Notes: generated from the letters alone by a model not told the origin. Counted from the stretch's first letter, positions 1 to 11,635 are shown. The stretch is 64,000 nt of DNA from Phytohabitans sp052068095 (GCF_052068095.1 NZ_JBQHDG010000011.1:241051-305050); one strand, 5' to 3'. Numbers and translations: made by a program.

Positions 1-1
1 C

Positions 2-160
2 GGCGGCCTGGTCTGGGTCGACCGGGGCGACATCGCCACACTGGCGGGCGGGCAGCCGCGTTCGTACACGCTCAACCTCAAGCTCACGGACCCCGGCGGC
101 CAGCGCCGAGTCGCGACGCGGCGCCCGGTCGTGGACACACTCCGGTCCGCACCGACCTGA
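2..160 (+). CDS. C-terminal end of an unidentified protein (cut by window edge)
   Basis: An open frame enters from the left edge and runs 52 codons to a TGA at 158-160. The visible residues include GGLVWVDRGDI and SYTLNLKLTDPGG and end in DTLRSAPT. The segment is beta-rich in look and soluble, with no motif I can name. It converges on the acetyltransferase gene, whose stop lies 3 nt away. Reading as the end of a real gene rests on codon composition and the tight convergent spacing only. Confidence 0.45.
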   Translation, partial: GGLVWVDRGDIATLAGGQPRSYTLNLKLTDPGGQRRVATRRPVVDTLRSAPT

Positions 161-163
161 CGG

Positions 164-820
164 CTAGCCGCTCGCGCCGGCTACGACCTTCGCCTCGGTC
201 AGGTCCGTGGTGTCGGTGGACCGGCCGAGCCACACCACCGGCGCCGGATCGGGCACCTCGATGGGCTTGAAGCCCATGTTGTCGTAGTACTTCAGCCCGC
301 CGGGATTGTGTGCCGACACGCACGCGTGCACGCCGGGCACACCGGCGGCGTTCAGCGCGTCGAGGTAGGTCAACATGAGTTCCCGGCCCAGACCCAACCG
401 GTGGTACTCCGGTGCGAGGTCGATGTGCAGATGGGACGGATAGTCCTCGATCCCTGGCATGACCATGCGCGGGTACGAGTTGAAGTGCAGGCAGTAGACC
501 CACATCTCGTCCCAGGTTTTGGGCGACTCGATCGGCTGCGGGTACTTGCGACCGATCTCCGGAGCCCACTCGTCGCGGAACCAGGTCGCAAACCTCACCG
601 TGTCCGCGCAGCCGACGATGTAGCCGACCGCCCGGCCGCCCTCCTCGACGACAAAGCACAGATCGGGGTCGTGGACCGTGTACGGCACCAGGAAGATGTC
701 GGGCAACAGGTCCGGGAACTCCGTCATCGGGGTGGAGTCCTGCCCCGAGTTCGCGGTACGCACGCAGATACGACGCGTCTCGTCAAGGTCCAAATCGTTG
801 TGCAGGCGAATCGTAGCCAT
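164..820 (-). CDS. GNAT-family N-acetyltransferase
   Basis: This 218-residue protein carries a GNAT fold in its second half. The acetyl-CoA pyrophosphate loop is visible near residues 139-147 (EYHRLGLGREL, an R-x-x-G-x-G pattern), followed by a helix and the typical C-terminal stretch HNPGGLKYYDNMGFKPIEV. The arrangement of the N-terminal part and the HLHIDLAPEYHRLGLG motif recall the acetyltransferase-like domain found C-terminal to bacterial and animal O-GlcNAcases, but no hydrolase domain is attached here. The substrate cannot be told from sequence. The ATG is preceded by GAGGGG at suitable spacing. The gene stands alone, convergent with the partial gene at the left edge. Confidence 0.8.
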   Translation of the reverse strand: MATIRLHNDLDLDETRRICVRTANSGQDSTPMTEFPDLLPDIFLVPYTVHDPDLCFVVEEGGRAVGYIVGCADTVRFATWFRDEWAPEIGRKYPQPIESPKTWDEMWVYCLHFNSYPRMVMPGIEDYPSHLHIDLAPEYHRLGLGRELMLTYLDALNAAGVPGVHACVSAHNPGGLKYYDNMGFKPIEVPDPAPVVWLGRSTDTTDLTEAKVVAGASG

Positions 821-1025
821 AGCCCCTCATCACTTCGACGGACATCGACGGAAATCCTGCCACGCGCGGCGACGGCTCCGCTCGAGGGGCGCTGGAATAC
901 CGCAAGAGGCACGCCTGCCGGATCGGCGTCAGTGAACCGTCAGGATGACGAAAGACGTCCGTGAGCGCGCGTGCCTAACGTAAAGCGTCCGGGATTCGGG
1001 TCGGTGCGGTTCATGGGGGGATGGC

Positions 1026-1622
1026 GTGCCAGGTTGGCGCATGTGGGCGCTCATGCTGCTGCCCATTGTCATTTCCCTGATCGTGCTGGCCATCCGCCGC
1101 GGCGGGCTCCGCGCGCTCCAATCGATCCGGCTGCGCGGCCTCTCCCTGATCTGGGGCGCGGCGGCCGTGCAGTTCGTTCGGATCTCGGATCCGGCCTGGG
1201 CGTCCGCGGTCCTGCGGCCGGGCGACGGCGTGCTGCCGGTGGTGCTGATCTGGCTGCTCGGCATCGCCTTCGTCGCCGTCAATCTTCGCTCCCCGTCGGA
1301 AAACGTCCGGCCCGGTCTGGGCATCTTCGCGCTCGGATTCACCCTCAACACCGCGACCATCGCATTGAACGGCGGCATGCCGCTCTCGGCATGGGCTGCC
1401 CGCAAGGCCGGATTTTCCGAGCGGGCGATAGCGGCGTCGAACGAGATATCCGCGGAGACCATGTTCCCGATTTTCGCGGACGTCATTCCCGTCCCCGCGC
1501 TGCGGATAGTGCTGAGCCTGGGAGACCTCTTGATGTTCGCCGGAATCTGCTGGCTCATCATCGCGCTGGCGAGGCGCGACGCGCCCGCCCGGTCCACGTC
1601 CCAACCGGCGCCGAGTTTGTAA
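1026..1622 (+). CDS. DUF5317-type integral membrane protein
   Basis: A 198-residue, strongly hydrophobic protein with about five membrane spans (roughly residues 5-23, 38-50, 68-86, 98-116 and 160-180). The pattern LNGGMPLSAWAARKAG in a loop between spans is typical of the DUF5317 family, whose function is unknown. The GTG start is taken because it follows a run of six G at a good distance; an in-frame ATG five codons later is an alternative. It is followed by a 40-codon membrane peptide gene, and the pair may be one transcript ending at the hairpin at 1778-1814. Confidence 0.7.
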   Translation: MPGWRMWALMLLPIVISLIVLAIRRGGLRALQSIRLRGLSLIWGAAAVQFVRISDPAWASAVLRPGDGVLPVVLIWLLGIAFVAVNLRSPSENVRPGLGIFALGFTLNTATIALNGGMPLSAWAARKAGFSERAIAASNEISAETMFPIFADVIPVPALRIVLSLGDLLMFAGICWLIIALARRDAPARSTSQPAPSL

Positions 1623-1648
1623 ATCACGTTCGATGGAAGGAGGTGTAC

Positions 1649-1771
1649 ATGCTGACGAGTCTGTTGTCGGAGCGCCCATTGGCGCGACGGATCTGGTTCG
1701 CCGCCGCGTCGATCGCAACCCTGGCGGTCGCCATCTATGTTTTGGCCGCACCACAAACCGAGTCGATGTAA
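1649..1771 (+). CDS. Small single-pass membrane peptide (40 aa)
   Basis: The frame encodes 40 residues with a basic N-terminal region (RPLARRIW) followed by one hydrophobic span (FAAASIATLAVAIYVLAA). The start is defined by a near-perfect ribosome binding site, AAGGAGGTG, five nucleotides before the ATG. It lies 26 nt behind the DUF5317 gene and 7 nt ahead of a perfect 10-bp hairpin, so it looks like the last gene of a two-gene unit. I recognise no family. A longer frame covering the same DNA starts at 1633 in another phase but lacks the ribosome site spacing and a plausible composition. Confidence 0.6.
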   Translation: MLTSLLSERPLARRIWFAAASIATLAVAIYVLAAPQTESM

Positions 1772-1777
1772 ATGTCG

Positions 1778-1814
1778 CGCGCCTGGCTCAGGCGGTATGC
1801 CGGGGCCAGGCGCG
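1778..1814. terminator. Hairpin between convergent genes
   Basis: CGCGCCTGGC and GCCAGGCGCG form a perfect 10-bp stem with a 17-nt loop. It lies 7 nt after the small membrane peptide stop and 15 nt after the stop of the convergent VOC gene, so it can serve both directions. There is no clear U-tract, as is common in high-GC actinobacteria. Confidence 0.6.
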
Positions 1815-1828
1815 TACCTCAGGGGTCG

Positions 1829-2269
1829 TCAGCTGAGCTGTTCGGCTAGTCCGACGACGATGCCCTCCGGGCCGCGGACGTAGCAGAGCCGGTAGATGTC
1901 CTCGTACCGCGCTACCTCGCCGACGAGTTCGGCGCCGTGGGAGCGCAGGCGGGCGACGACGGCGTCGATGTCGTCGACGGCGAACATGACGCGACGAATG
2001 CCCAACGTGTTCGCCGGCGCGTCCTTCGGCTCGGGGCGGATCGCCTTCGGCGTGTGGAACATGGCCAGCTCGATCCGGCCGTTGCCGTCCGGGGTCCGCA
2101 GCATCGCGACCTCCTGGCGTACGTCGCTGATCCCGATGACCGCCTCCACCCAGGCTCCCTCGATTGGTCCCTTGCCTTCCAGTTCCATGCCGAGCTCGAC
2201 GAAGAAGGAAATAACCGCGTCGAGGTCTTCGACAACGATGAGGACGTTGTCCATCCGATGGATCGTCAT
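1829..2269 (-). CDS. VOC-superfamily protein (glyoxalase/dioxygenase fold)
   Basis: The 146-residue product has the two beta-alpha-beta-beta-beta modules of the vicinal-oxygen-chelate fold: one starting at residues 1-10 (MDNVLIVVEDLDAVISFFVELGM) and one near 93-103 (VMFAVDDIDAVVARLRSHGAELV). The end, RLCYVRGPEGIVVGLAEQL, is the usual final strand with the metal-ligand glutamate region. The reaction is unknown; members range from glyoxalases to antibiotic-binding proteins. The start has GAGGAG upstream at the right spacing. It stands alone. Confidence 0.8.
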   Translation of the reverse strand: MTIHRMDNVLIVVEDLDAVISFFVELGMELEGKGPIEGAWVEAVIGISDVRQEVAMLRTPDGNGRIELAMFHTPKAIRPEPKDAPANTLGIRRVMFAVDDIDAVVARLRSHGAELVGEVARYEDIYRLCYVRGPEGIVVGLAEQLS

Positions 2270-2386
2270 GGTGGGTCTCCTCGGTGTGTACGGCCCGGTG
2301 GCGCACGTCTGCTGCTGAGACGGAGCCGCCAGGCCGTTCTCGACGTCTTTTGTTCCGGAAGCTTCGAGCCAGTACGGCTCTTCAGT

Positions 2387-2995
2387 TCAGGGCAGCACGC
2401 GGTAGGTCACGTGCGTGACCAGGCTCGTCGCCCGTGCGCTGACCTGCTCGAGCGTCAGCGGCGGCACGCCGTCGAACAGCCGGGTGCCGGCGCCGAGCGT
2501 GAGCGGCGCGATGTGCAGCCGCAGCTCGTCGATCAGCCCGGCGGCGAGGTACTGGTTGATGGTGGTCGCGCCGCCCATGATCGCGACATCGCCGTCGCCG
2601 GCCGCCGCGCGGGCCTGTGCCAGGGCCGACTCGATGCCGTCGGTGACGAAGTGGTACGTGGTGCCGCCGTCCATCGGCTGCGGGTCGCGCGCGTGGTGGG
2701 TGAGCACGAACACCGGCGCGTGGTACGGCGGCTCGTCGCCCCACCAGCCGTTCCACTGCCGGTCCCACTCGCCGCGCACCGGGCCGAACATGTTGCGGCC
2801 CATGATGAACGCCTTGGCGGCCAGCATCTGGTCGATCTCGGCCTGGTTCTCCTCGGCGGCCTCGGTGAACCAGGCGTGCAGCTTGTCGCCCCAGCCGTCG
2901 CCGCTGTCGTCGCCGAACGGGCGCTCCTCGGTCTGGTTGAGCCCGGCCGTGTACCCGTCGGCCGACATCGTGATACCGCTGATTACCTTGCCCAT
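2387..2995 (-). CDS. DHFR-like/RibD C-terminal domain protein
   Basis: This 202-residue protein matches the RibD C-terminal/dihydrofolate-reductase-like family often annotated as dihydrofolate reductase family protein. Signs are the opening MGKVISGITMSADGYTAG, the AFIMGRNMFGPVRGEW segment, the nucleotide-binding VAIMGGATTINQYLAAGLIDELRLHIAPLTLG and the closing LFDG. Such proteins are probable NADPH-dependent reductases of unknown substrate, distinct from true folate reductase. The ATG follows GAGGAGG. It is upstream-adjacent to rarD on the same strand, 48 nt apart, so the two could be co-transcribed. Confidence 0.8.
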   Translation of the reverse strand: MGKVISGITMSADGYTAGLNQTEERPFGDDSGDGWGDKLHAWFTEAAEENQAEIDQMLAAKAFIMGRNMFGPVRGEWDRQWNGWWGDEPPYHAPVFVLTHHARDPQPMDGGTTYHFVTDGIESALAQARAAAGDGDVAIMGGATTINQYLAAGLIDELRLHIAPLTLGAGTRLFDGVPPLTLEQVSARATSLVTHVTYRVLP

Positions 2996-3043
2996 TGCTC
3001 TGTCCTCCTCGTATGACTTTCGTCGGGTGAATGCCGAACTTGG

Positions 3044-4009
3044 TCAGTAGCGCGCCGCGACGGTCGCCGGCTGCGGCATCACGCGCGTCCGGCGGGTCCG
3101 CTCGCGAGTGACCGGGAGCGATCCCGTGCGGCCCTGAGCCCTGGCGTGGCGGATGCCGTCGATCGTGAACACCGTAAGCGCCAGCCAGATGAGCGCGAAG
3201 CCTGCCAGGCGGGCCGGTGGCATGGGCTCGCGGAAGATCAGCACACCACAGCCCAGTTGCAGGGTCGGCGTGATGTACTGGAGCATCCCCATCCCGGTCA
3301 GCGGGATCCGGTTCGTCGCGCCGGCGAAGAACAGCAGCGGGATCGCGGTGACCAGGCCGGCCGCCACCAGCAGGGCGGTGTGGCCGGGCGAGATCGCCGC
3401 GAACGTCGCCTCCGACCGCCACACGAGCCAGCCCAGGTGCCCCAGCGCCGGCAGGGCCAGCACGGCGGCCTCCACGAAGAGCCCCTGCGCCGCGGGCAGA
3501 CCCAGCCGCTTCTTGAGCAGCCCGTACGTGGCGAAGGTCAGGGCCAGCGTCAACGCGATGTACGGGATCCGCCCGTAGTTGACGGTGAGCACGACGACCG
3601 CCACGCCGCCGATCCCGACCGCGGTCCACTGGGCGGCCCGTAGCCGCTCGTTGAGGACGCCGACGCCCAGCAGCACGACGACCAGCGGGTTGATGAAGTA
3701 GCCCAACGCCGTCTCCACCACGCGGTCGGTGTTGACGCCGTAGATGTAGGTACCCCAGTTGACCGCGAGGATGCCGGCGGCCGCCGCGACGCCGCCCAGC
3801 GTGGCGGGACGGCGGACGAGCTGCCACAGCGGGCGCCAGCCCCGCACCGCGATCAACACCACGGCGAGGACCGCCACGGACCAGACGACCCGGTGCGCCA
3901 GCACCTCGACCGGACCCGTGGGACGCAGAAGCTTGATGTAGAGGGGCATGAAGCCCCACAGCGAGTACGCGCCGATGCCGTACAGGTAGCCGAGGCGCTG
4001 CTGGCTCAT
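3044..4009 (-). CDS. rarD: RarD-type EamA-family permease
   Basis: A 321-residue membrane protein with about ten spans, starting MSQQRLGYLYGIGAYSLWGFMPLYIKLLRP. That is the hallmark opening of RarD proteins, members of the drug/metabolite transporter superfamily. Further signs are WGTYIYGVNTDRVVETALGYFINPL near residue 85 and the ITPTLQLGCGVLIFREPM segment in the second EamA repeat. The transported molecule is not known. The ATG at 4009 is chosen over an upstream in-frame start because AGGAG lies just before it and the family begins there. It is divergent from a LysR gene 108 nt away, which may regulate it. Confidence 0.85.
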   Translation of the reverse strand: MSQQRLGYLYGIGAYSLWGFMPLYIKLLRPTGPVEVLAHRVVWSVAVLAVVLIAVRGWRPLWQLVRRPATLGGVAAAAGILAVNWGTYIYGVNTDRVVETALGYFINPLVVVLLGVGVLNERLRAAQWTAVGIGGVAVVVLTVNYGRIPYIALTLALTFATYGLLKKRLGLPAAQGLFVEAAVLALPALGHLGWLVWRSEATFAAISPGHTALLVAAGLVTAIPLLFFAGATNRIPLTGMGMLQYITPTLQLGCGVLIFREPMPPARLAGFALIWLALTVFTIDGIRHARAQGRTGSLPVTRERTRRTRVMPQPATVAARY

Positions 4010-4117
4010 GGCATCTCCTAGAGGTTCCGGGCCAAGTTCGGTAGAACTCAGCATGGATCAGATGCCGTATGACGTCTAATGCCAATTCTGAGTAGTACAC
4101 ATTGCTATCCTTAATGA

Positions 4118-4999
4118 ATGCTGAACCTGGTTCACCTCAAGGTCCTGGCCGCGGTGGCCCGACACGGGTCGGTGACCGAAGCGGCAAAGGAGCTGCACTA
4201 CTCCCAGCCGTCGGTGAGTCACCACCTGGCCCGCCTCGAAGAGGCCACCGGTGTCAACCTCGTCCAGCGGATCGGCCGCGGGATCCGGTTGACACCAGAA
4301 GGGCGGCTGCTGGCCCATCGAGCCGCCGAGATCGTGGGACGGGTCGACGCGGCGACCAACGAGCTGGCCGCACAGGTCGGTCTCCAGTCGGGACGGGTCC
4401 GGCTGGCCGCCAACGCCTCGGCGCTGAGCACGATCGTGCCCAAGACGGTCGCCGCGCTGGCTGAGGCGTACCCGGGGATCGAGCTGAGCCTGGTCGACCG
4501 CCACCCGGTCGAGGCGCTGCAAATGCTGCGGCACGGCGAGATCGACGTCGCCCTCGTCTTCCGCCACGCCGACACCCCGGCCGAAGACGAGGGATTCCGC
4601 CTCGTCCACATCGGCGACGACCCGATCTACCTCATCAGCCGGCGCCCCGACGACAGCCTGACCAACCATCGCCACTCCGCCTGGATCGGCGGTTGCGAGC
4701 GGTGCCAGGCGGAGCTCGTCACCGTATGCCGTCGGGAAGACTTCACCCCACGCATCGCCTCACTCAGCGACGACATGGTCGTCGTGCAGTCGCTGGTCGC
4801 CGCCGGCATGGGCGTCGCCACGCTGCCCGGCCTCGCACTCCAAGCGCATCGCCGGCCCGACATCCACGCCACCAAACTCGCCGGCTTCCAGCGCCGGATC
4901 TACGCCGCCACCTACGGCGACCCACCCGACCCGCCGGCCGTCGCCGCGGTGCTGGCCGCACTCACCGAAGCCGCCACGCCGCCGGCGGATGGGAAATAG
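4118..4999 (+). CDS. LysR-family transcriptional regulator
   Basis: The 293-residue product has a winged helix-turn-helix at residues 1-60 (GSVTEAAKELHYSQPSVSHHLARLEEATGVNLVQRIGRGIRLTPEG) and a LysR substrate-binding domain from about residue 88. The likely effector is unknown. It is divergent from rarD, the usual layout for a LysR protein and its target. There is no Shine-Dalgarno sequence; instead TATCCT (4106-4111) ends 6 nt before the ATG, which points to a leaderless mRNA. A second ATG four nucleotides upstream is out of frame. Confidence 0.87.
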   Translation: MLNLVHLKVLAAVARHGSVTEAAKELHYSQPSVSHHLARLEEATGVNLVQRIGRGIRLTPEGRLLAHRAAEIVGRVDAATNELAAQVGLQSGRVRLAANASALSTIVPKTVAALAEAYPGIELSLVDRHPVEALQMLRHGEIDVALVFRHADTPAEDEGFRLVHIGDDPIYLISRRPDDSLTNHRHSAWIGGCERCQAELVTVCRREDFTPRIASLSDDMVVVQSLVAAGMGVATLPGLALQAHRRPDIHATKLAGFQRRIYAATYGDPPDPPAVAAVLAALTEAATPPADGK

Positions 5000-5037
5000 C
5001 GTGGCTCGCGGTGGCCCGGGCGGCTAGGTTGCCGGGC

Positions 5038-5700
5038 GTGAGCAGGATTCTTTCGGTCAACCTGGCGGTGCCAGAGCCCAACCCGGCCAAGGGCGTGGGC
5101 ATCACGGGCATCAACAAGCAGCCGGTCGACCACCTGGTCACCGTGCGCGCGCCAGGCCCCAAGACGACCGGGTTGCACAGCGGCCTGGTCGGCGACCAGA
5201 TCTTCGACATCGCGCACCATGGCGGCGACGACCAGGCCGTGTACGCGTACGCGCGGGAAGACTACGACTGGTGGCAGGCGCGGCTCAGCCGCCGGCTGGC
5301 CAACGGGCTCTTCGGCGAAAACCTGACGACCGAGGATCTCGACGTCAACGGCGCGGTCATCGGTGAGCGGTGGCGCATCGGGCCGCGGCTGGTCCTACAG
5401 CCGACCTTCGGTCGCATCCCGTGCGCCACGTTCCAGCACAAGATGGGCGAGCCGCGCTGGGTGAAGACCTTCACCCGGGCGAACCGTCCGGGTGCGTACC
5501 TGCGCGTGCTGGAGCCGGGCGAGGTGTGGGCCGGTGATCCGGTGACCGTGGAGGACCGCCCGGCGCACGGGGTGACGATCGCGACGGCCTTCCGGGCGTA
5601 CATGACCGAGCCGGAGCTGCTGCCCGAGCTGGTCGAGATCGACGGGCTGCCCGACGATCTGCGCGACACCCTCGCGGAGCGGTTGCCCCAGCGGCGGTAG
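5038..5700 (+). CDS. MOSC-domain protein (YiiM-like)
   Basis: A 220-residue MOSC protein of the YiiM type. It contains GLVGDQIFDIAHHGGDDQAVYAYAREDYDWW near residues 45-80, LANGLFGENLTTEDLDVNGAVIGERWRIG near 87-115, and the conserved motif RIPCATFQHKMG near 130. MOSC domains bind molybdenum cofactor or act on reduced nitrogen and sulfur compounds; YiiM-type members are linked to detoxification of N-hydroxylated compounds. The GTG at 5038 is used because TAGGTT (5025-5030) ends 7 nt before it, fitting a leaderless transcript, and because the family starts with this strand. It begins 38 nt after the LysR stop. Confidence 0.82.
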   Translation: MSRILSVNLAVPEPNPAKGVGITGINKQPVDHLVTVRAPGPKTTGLHSGLVGDQIFDIAHHGGDDQAVYAYAREDYDWWQARLSRRLANGLFGENLTTEDLDVNGAVIGERWRIGPRLVLQPTFGRIPCATFQHKMGEPRWVKTFTRANRPGAYLRVLEPGEVWAGDPVTVEDRPAHGVTIATAFRAYMTEPELLPELVEIDGLPDDLRDTLAERLPQRR

Positions 5701-5718
5701 CGCGCGCCCGGACGCCTT

Positions 5719-6597
5719 TCACTCCCGGCGCACCGGGTCGGCGCGGACGGACGTGTGCTCGTCGGCCGCGAAGGCCTGGGTGGCGGCCCAGCCGGCGAGG
5801 AGGGCCATCTTGTCGGCTGACGGGCTGCCTTCCTGGACGGTGTACGTGCAGATCATCAAGCCCGGCTCGCCGGGCATGTCGAACGCGTCGAAGGTGACAT
5901 CGATCTCGCCGACCTCGGGATGGCGGTAGACCTTCTGCCCGTGGCGGTGCTCGTGTACGTGATGGTCGGCCCAGTCTTCGCGGAACTGCGGGCTGAGGGT
6001 GGACAGTTCCCCGACGAGCGCGGTGATGTCGCTGTTGAGCGGGTCTCGGCCGGCTTGCAGGCGCAGCATCGCGGCGTTCATCCGCCTGGCCAGCGGCCAG
6101 TCGACGAAATACTCCTTGGCGCGCGGGTCGAGGAAGATGAACCGGCACATGTTCGGCTTTTCGGCCTCGAACGGCGGCGAAAACAGGGCACGGCCCATGA
6201 GGTTCGAGGCGACGAGGTCCTGCCGCGGATTGAACACCACGGCGGGCACCGCCAGATTGTCCAGGACCCGCTGCACCGAGGGGCGCACCGTCCGGGCGGC
6301 CGGCGCCGGCTTGCTGGGTGCGGGGCGGGCCAGGTCGAACAGGTACTCGCGTTCGACGTCGTCGAGTCGCAACGCCCGAGCGATCGCGTTGAGCACGCTT
6401 TCCGAGGCGCCGCGGATGTTGCCGCGTTCCAGGCGGGTGTAGTAGTCGAGGCTGACGCCGGCGAGCATGGCGACCTCTTCGCGGCGCAGCCCCGGGACCC
6501 GCCGTTCCCCGCCGTAGTCGGGGAGGCCGGCCTGCTCGGGCGTCACGTGCGCGCGGCGGGAGATCAGGAACTCCCGCACGTCGTCTTTGTGGCTCAC
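5719..6597 (-). CDS. XRE-family regulator with MmyB-like ligand domain
   Basis: The 292-residue protein has an N-terminal helix-turn-helix (about residues 10-75: RREEVAMLAGVSLDYYTRLERGNIRGASESVLNAIARAL) and an MmyB-like C-terminal domain of the type that binds fatty-acid-like ligands (PAVVFNPRQDLVASNLMGRALF, then RFIFLDPRAKEYFVDW). Members commonly regulate an adjacent reductase or dehydrogenase gene. The GTG at 6597 is preferred because AGGTGA precedes it; an ATG 33 nt upstream is possible. Its start lies 39 nt downstream of the alcohol dehydrogenase stop on the same strand, so the two may form one unit. Confidence 0.85.
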   Translation of the reverse strand: MSHKDDVREFLISRRAHVTPEQAGLPDYGGERRVPGLRREEVAMLAGVSLDYYTRLERGNIRGASESVLNAIARALRLDDVEREYLFDLARPAPSKPAPAARTVRPSVQRVLDNLAVPAVVFNPRQDLVASNLMGRALFSPPFEAEKPNMCRFIFLDPRAKEYFVDWPLARRMNAAMLRLQAGRDPLNSDITALVGELSTLSPQFREDWADHHVHEHRHGQKVYRHPEVGEIDVTFDAFDMPGEPGLMICTYTVQEGSPSADKMALLAGWAATQAFAADEHTSVRADPVRRE

Positions 6598-6636
6598 AGC
6601 TTCACCTCGCCGCCTCGACGATAGATCCATCCGGCG

Positions 6637-7659
6637 TCAGAGCGTGAGCAGCACCTTGACGGCGCGCCGCTCGTCCATGGCCTTGTACCCTTCCGCGGCC
6701 TGCTCCAGCGGCAGGGTCAGGTCGAAGACCTTGCCCGGGTCGATCTCGCGGTCCCAGATCAGCTGGATCAGCTCGGGCAGGAACCGGCGCACCGGGGCCG
6801 GGCCGCCGTGCACGTGGACGCCCGAGAAGAACACCGCGGGGCCGGGAATCGAGACCTCGTAGTTGACGCCGACGATGCCGATGTGCCCGGCCGGCCGGGT
6901 GGCGCCGATCGCCTGCATGGTCGACTCCTGGGTGCCGACCGCCTCGATCACCGAATGCGCCCCGAGCCCGCCGGTGAGTTCCTTGATCTTCGCCACGCCC
7001 GCGTCGCCACGCTCGGTGACGATGTCCGTCGCGCCGTACTCCAGGGCCCGTTTCTGCCGCTGGGGGTGGCGCGACATCGCGATGATCCGCTCCGCGCCCA
7101 GCTGCTTGGCGGCCAGGACGCCCATCAGGCCGACCGCGCCGTCGCCGACGACCGCGACCGTCTTGCCCGGCCCGACCTCGGCGGCCACGGCGCCGAACCA
7201 GCCGGTGCCCAGCACGTCCGAGGCGGCCAGCAACGACGGGATCAGCTCCGGGTCCGGCTGTCCCGGCGTGGCGACCAGGGCGCCGTCCGCGTACGGGATC
7301 CGGGCCTTCTCGGCCTGGGTGCCGATCGTCTGCGACACGAACTGGCGGTTCGGGCACTGCGACGGGTACCCGGCGCGGCAGATCTCGCAGGTGCCGTCGC
7401 CGATGGCGAACGAGCCGACGACGAAGTCGCCAACTTCGAGGGTCCGCACCCGCGCGCCGACCTCCTCGACCACGCCCACGTACTCGTGGCCCATGACCTG
7501 ATGGTCAGCCGGCTCGATCCCGCGGTACGGCCACAGGTCAGACCCGCAGATGCAGGTCGCGGTCAACCGGATGATCGCGTCGGTCGGCTCGACGATCTTC
7601 GGGTCGTCGCGCTCCTCCACCCGCACGTCACCGGCGGTGTACATCACCACTCCACGCAT
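6637..7659 (-). CDS. Zinc-dependent alcohol dehydrogenase family protein
   Basis: A 340-residue medium-chain dehydrogenase. The catalytic zinc site is visible as CGSDLWPYRG (Cys near residue 38) and GHEYVGVVEEVG (His-Glu near 61-62). The structural region is CEICRAGYPSQCPN, and the NAD(P)-binding motif is VAVVGDGAVGLMGVLAAKQLGAERII near residue 170. It oxidises or reduces an alcohol/aldehyde pair; the substrate is unknown. The family opening MRGVVMYTAGDVRVEERDDP supports this ATG, though the ATG five codons later has a better ribosome site (GGAG). It is followed by the MmyB-type regulator gene. Confidence 0.85.
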   Translation of the reverse strand: MRGVVMYTAGDVRVEERDDPKIVEPTDAIIRLTATCICGSDLWPYRGIEPADHQVMGHEYVGVVEEVGARVRTLEVGDFVVGSFAIGDGTCEICRAGYPSQCPNRQFVSQTIGTQAEKARIPYADGALVATPGQPDPELIPSLLAASDVLGTGWFGAVAAEVGPGKTVAVVGDGAVGLMGVLAAKQLGAERIIAMSRHPQRQKRALEYGATDIVTERGDAGVAKIKELTGGLGAHSVIEAVGTQESTMQAIGATRPAGHIGIVGVNYEVSIPGPAVFFSGVHVHGGPAPVRRFLPELIQLIWDREIDPGKVFDLTLPLEQAAEGYKAMDERRAVKVLLTL

Positions 7660-7763
7660 GAACCTATCGAACCTCGGTGGCCGGTCCCACTGGGAGGGTT
7701 TGTCAGGACCCCCCACCCCCCACCCGGCGGGCGTAACGGCCGTCACCGCGCTATCCGCGCGCT

Positions 7764-10880
<3,117 letters not shown>

Positions 10881-11132
10881 GCATACCTCCGTCGGACACC
10901 GAAACAGCTGCCAACGGAGGGACGAGGCGAAAGCCCCGCGGTACCACCCTCCTTGACCGTGACGCGCCGTCACGGCCCACTCGAAGTGGTGCGGTCGGTT
11001 CTACTCGGCCGGGACGGCCTTTCTTCCGACGGCTCCGGGGTGATATTTCCCCGCCGAGCACACCCCCGGCTCTCACCACCCCGGGTCGCTCCTGGCTGCG
11101 TGCGACGGCTACTCGTCCCCATCCAAGCCTTG
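10881..11132 (-). promoter_or_regulatory. T-box riboswitch leader of ileS, translational type, with promoter
   Basis: On the minus strand the T-box sequence AGGGTGGTACCGCG lies at 10937-10950, matching the universal T-box consensus. Upstream, an ATC triplet (11042-11044) in a purine-rich bulge fits an isoleucine specifier. No terminator U-run is present. Instead CCTCCGT (complement of 10914-10920) pairs perfectly with ACGGAGG (complement of 10886-10892), the ileS ribosome site, so control should be by hiding the ribosome site when tRNA-Ile is charged. TACGAT at 11140-11145 is a fitting -10, putting the RNA start near 11132. Confidence 0.9.
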
Positions 11133-11225
11133 CGCCAGAATCGTACCGGCTGGCGGCTCTCACGGCAGCGCATTTTCCGCGAGCATGGCAGCGCACTTTC
11201 GCGAGCGTCTGAAGTGGACAGAGGC

Positions 11226-11549
11226 TCAGCCCGCTCCCGGGGGCGCGGGTGACTCCCAGCCTGGCGGGGGTGCGCTCGTCGGCCGCACCACCCGCCACGT
11301 CCCGTTGCTCTTCTCGGCCGCGTAGACGGCACCCAGGGCGCCGCTGGCCTCCTGGGGCGTCCGGTAGCGGTGAGACACCTTCCGGCGCTGTCCCGTCGCC
11401 TCTTTCACAATCAGTTCGTACGGCTCGGGGTGACCGTCGGAGTAGTCGAGACGGACCGACAGCAACGCACCTGGGTTGCCGTGATCGTCAGGATCCGCGC
11501 CTGGCCTGTGCAGGGTGGCACCCTCGACCATCCTGGGTAGCTTGACCAC
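11226..11549 (-). CDS. Hypothetical protein (107 aa)
   Basis: A small soluble protein with a central segment (LLSVRLDYSDGHPEPYELIVKEATGQRRKVSHRYRTPQEAS) that looks like a compact beta domain, then a proline-rich tail. I recognise no family. The reality of the gene is supported by a TACGAT hexamer (11556-11561 on the opposite strand) ending exactly 6 nt before the GTG, the leaderless pattern seen at many genes here. Its stop lies just upstream of the ileS promoter region. Confidence 0.55.
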   Translation of the reverse strand: MVKLPRMVEGATLHRPGADPDDHGNPGALLSVRLDYSDGHPEPYELIVKEATGQRRKVSHRYRTPQEASGALGAVYAAEKSNGTWRVVRPTSAPPPGWESPAPPGAG

Positions 11550-11635
11550 GGGCCGATCGTACGCCTGTTCGAAGAGGCCGTGTCAAGATCGAAATCGCGC
11601 TTCAGTGGGGGCGCCGCCCGTCGTTACATTACTTC

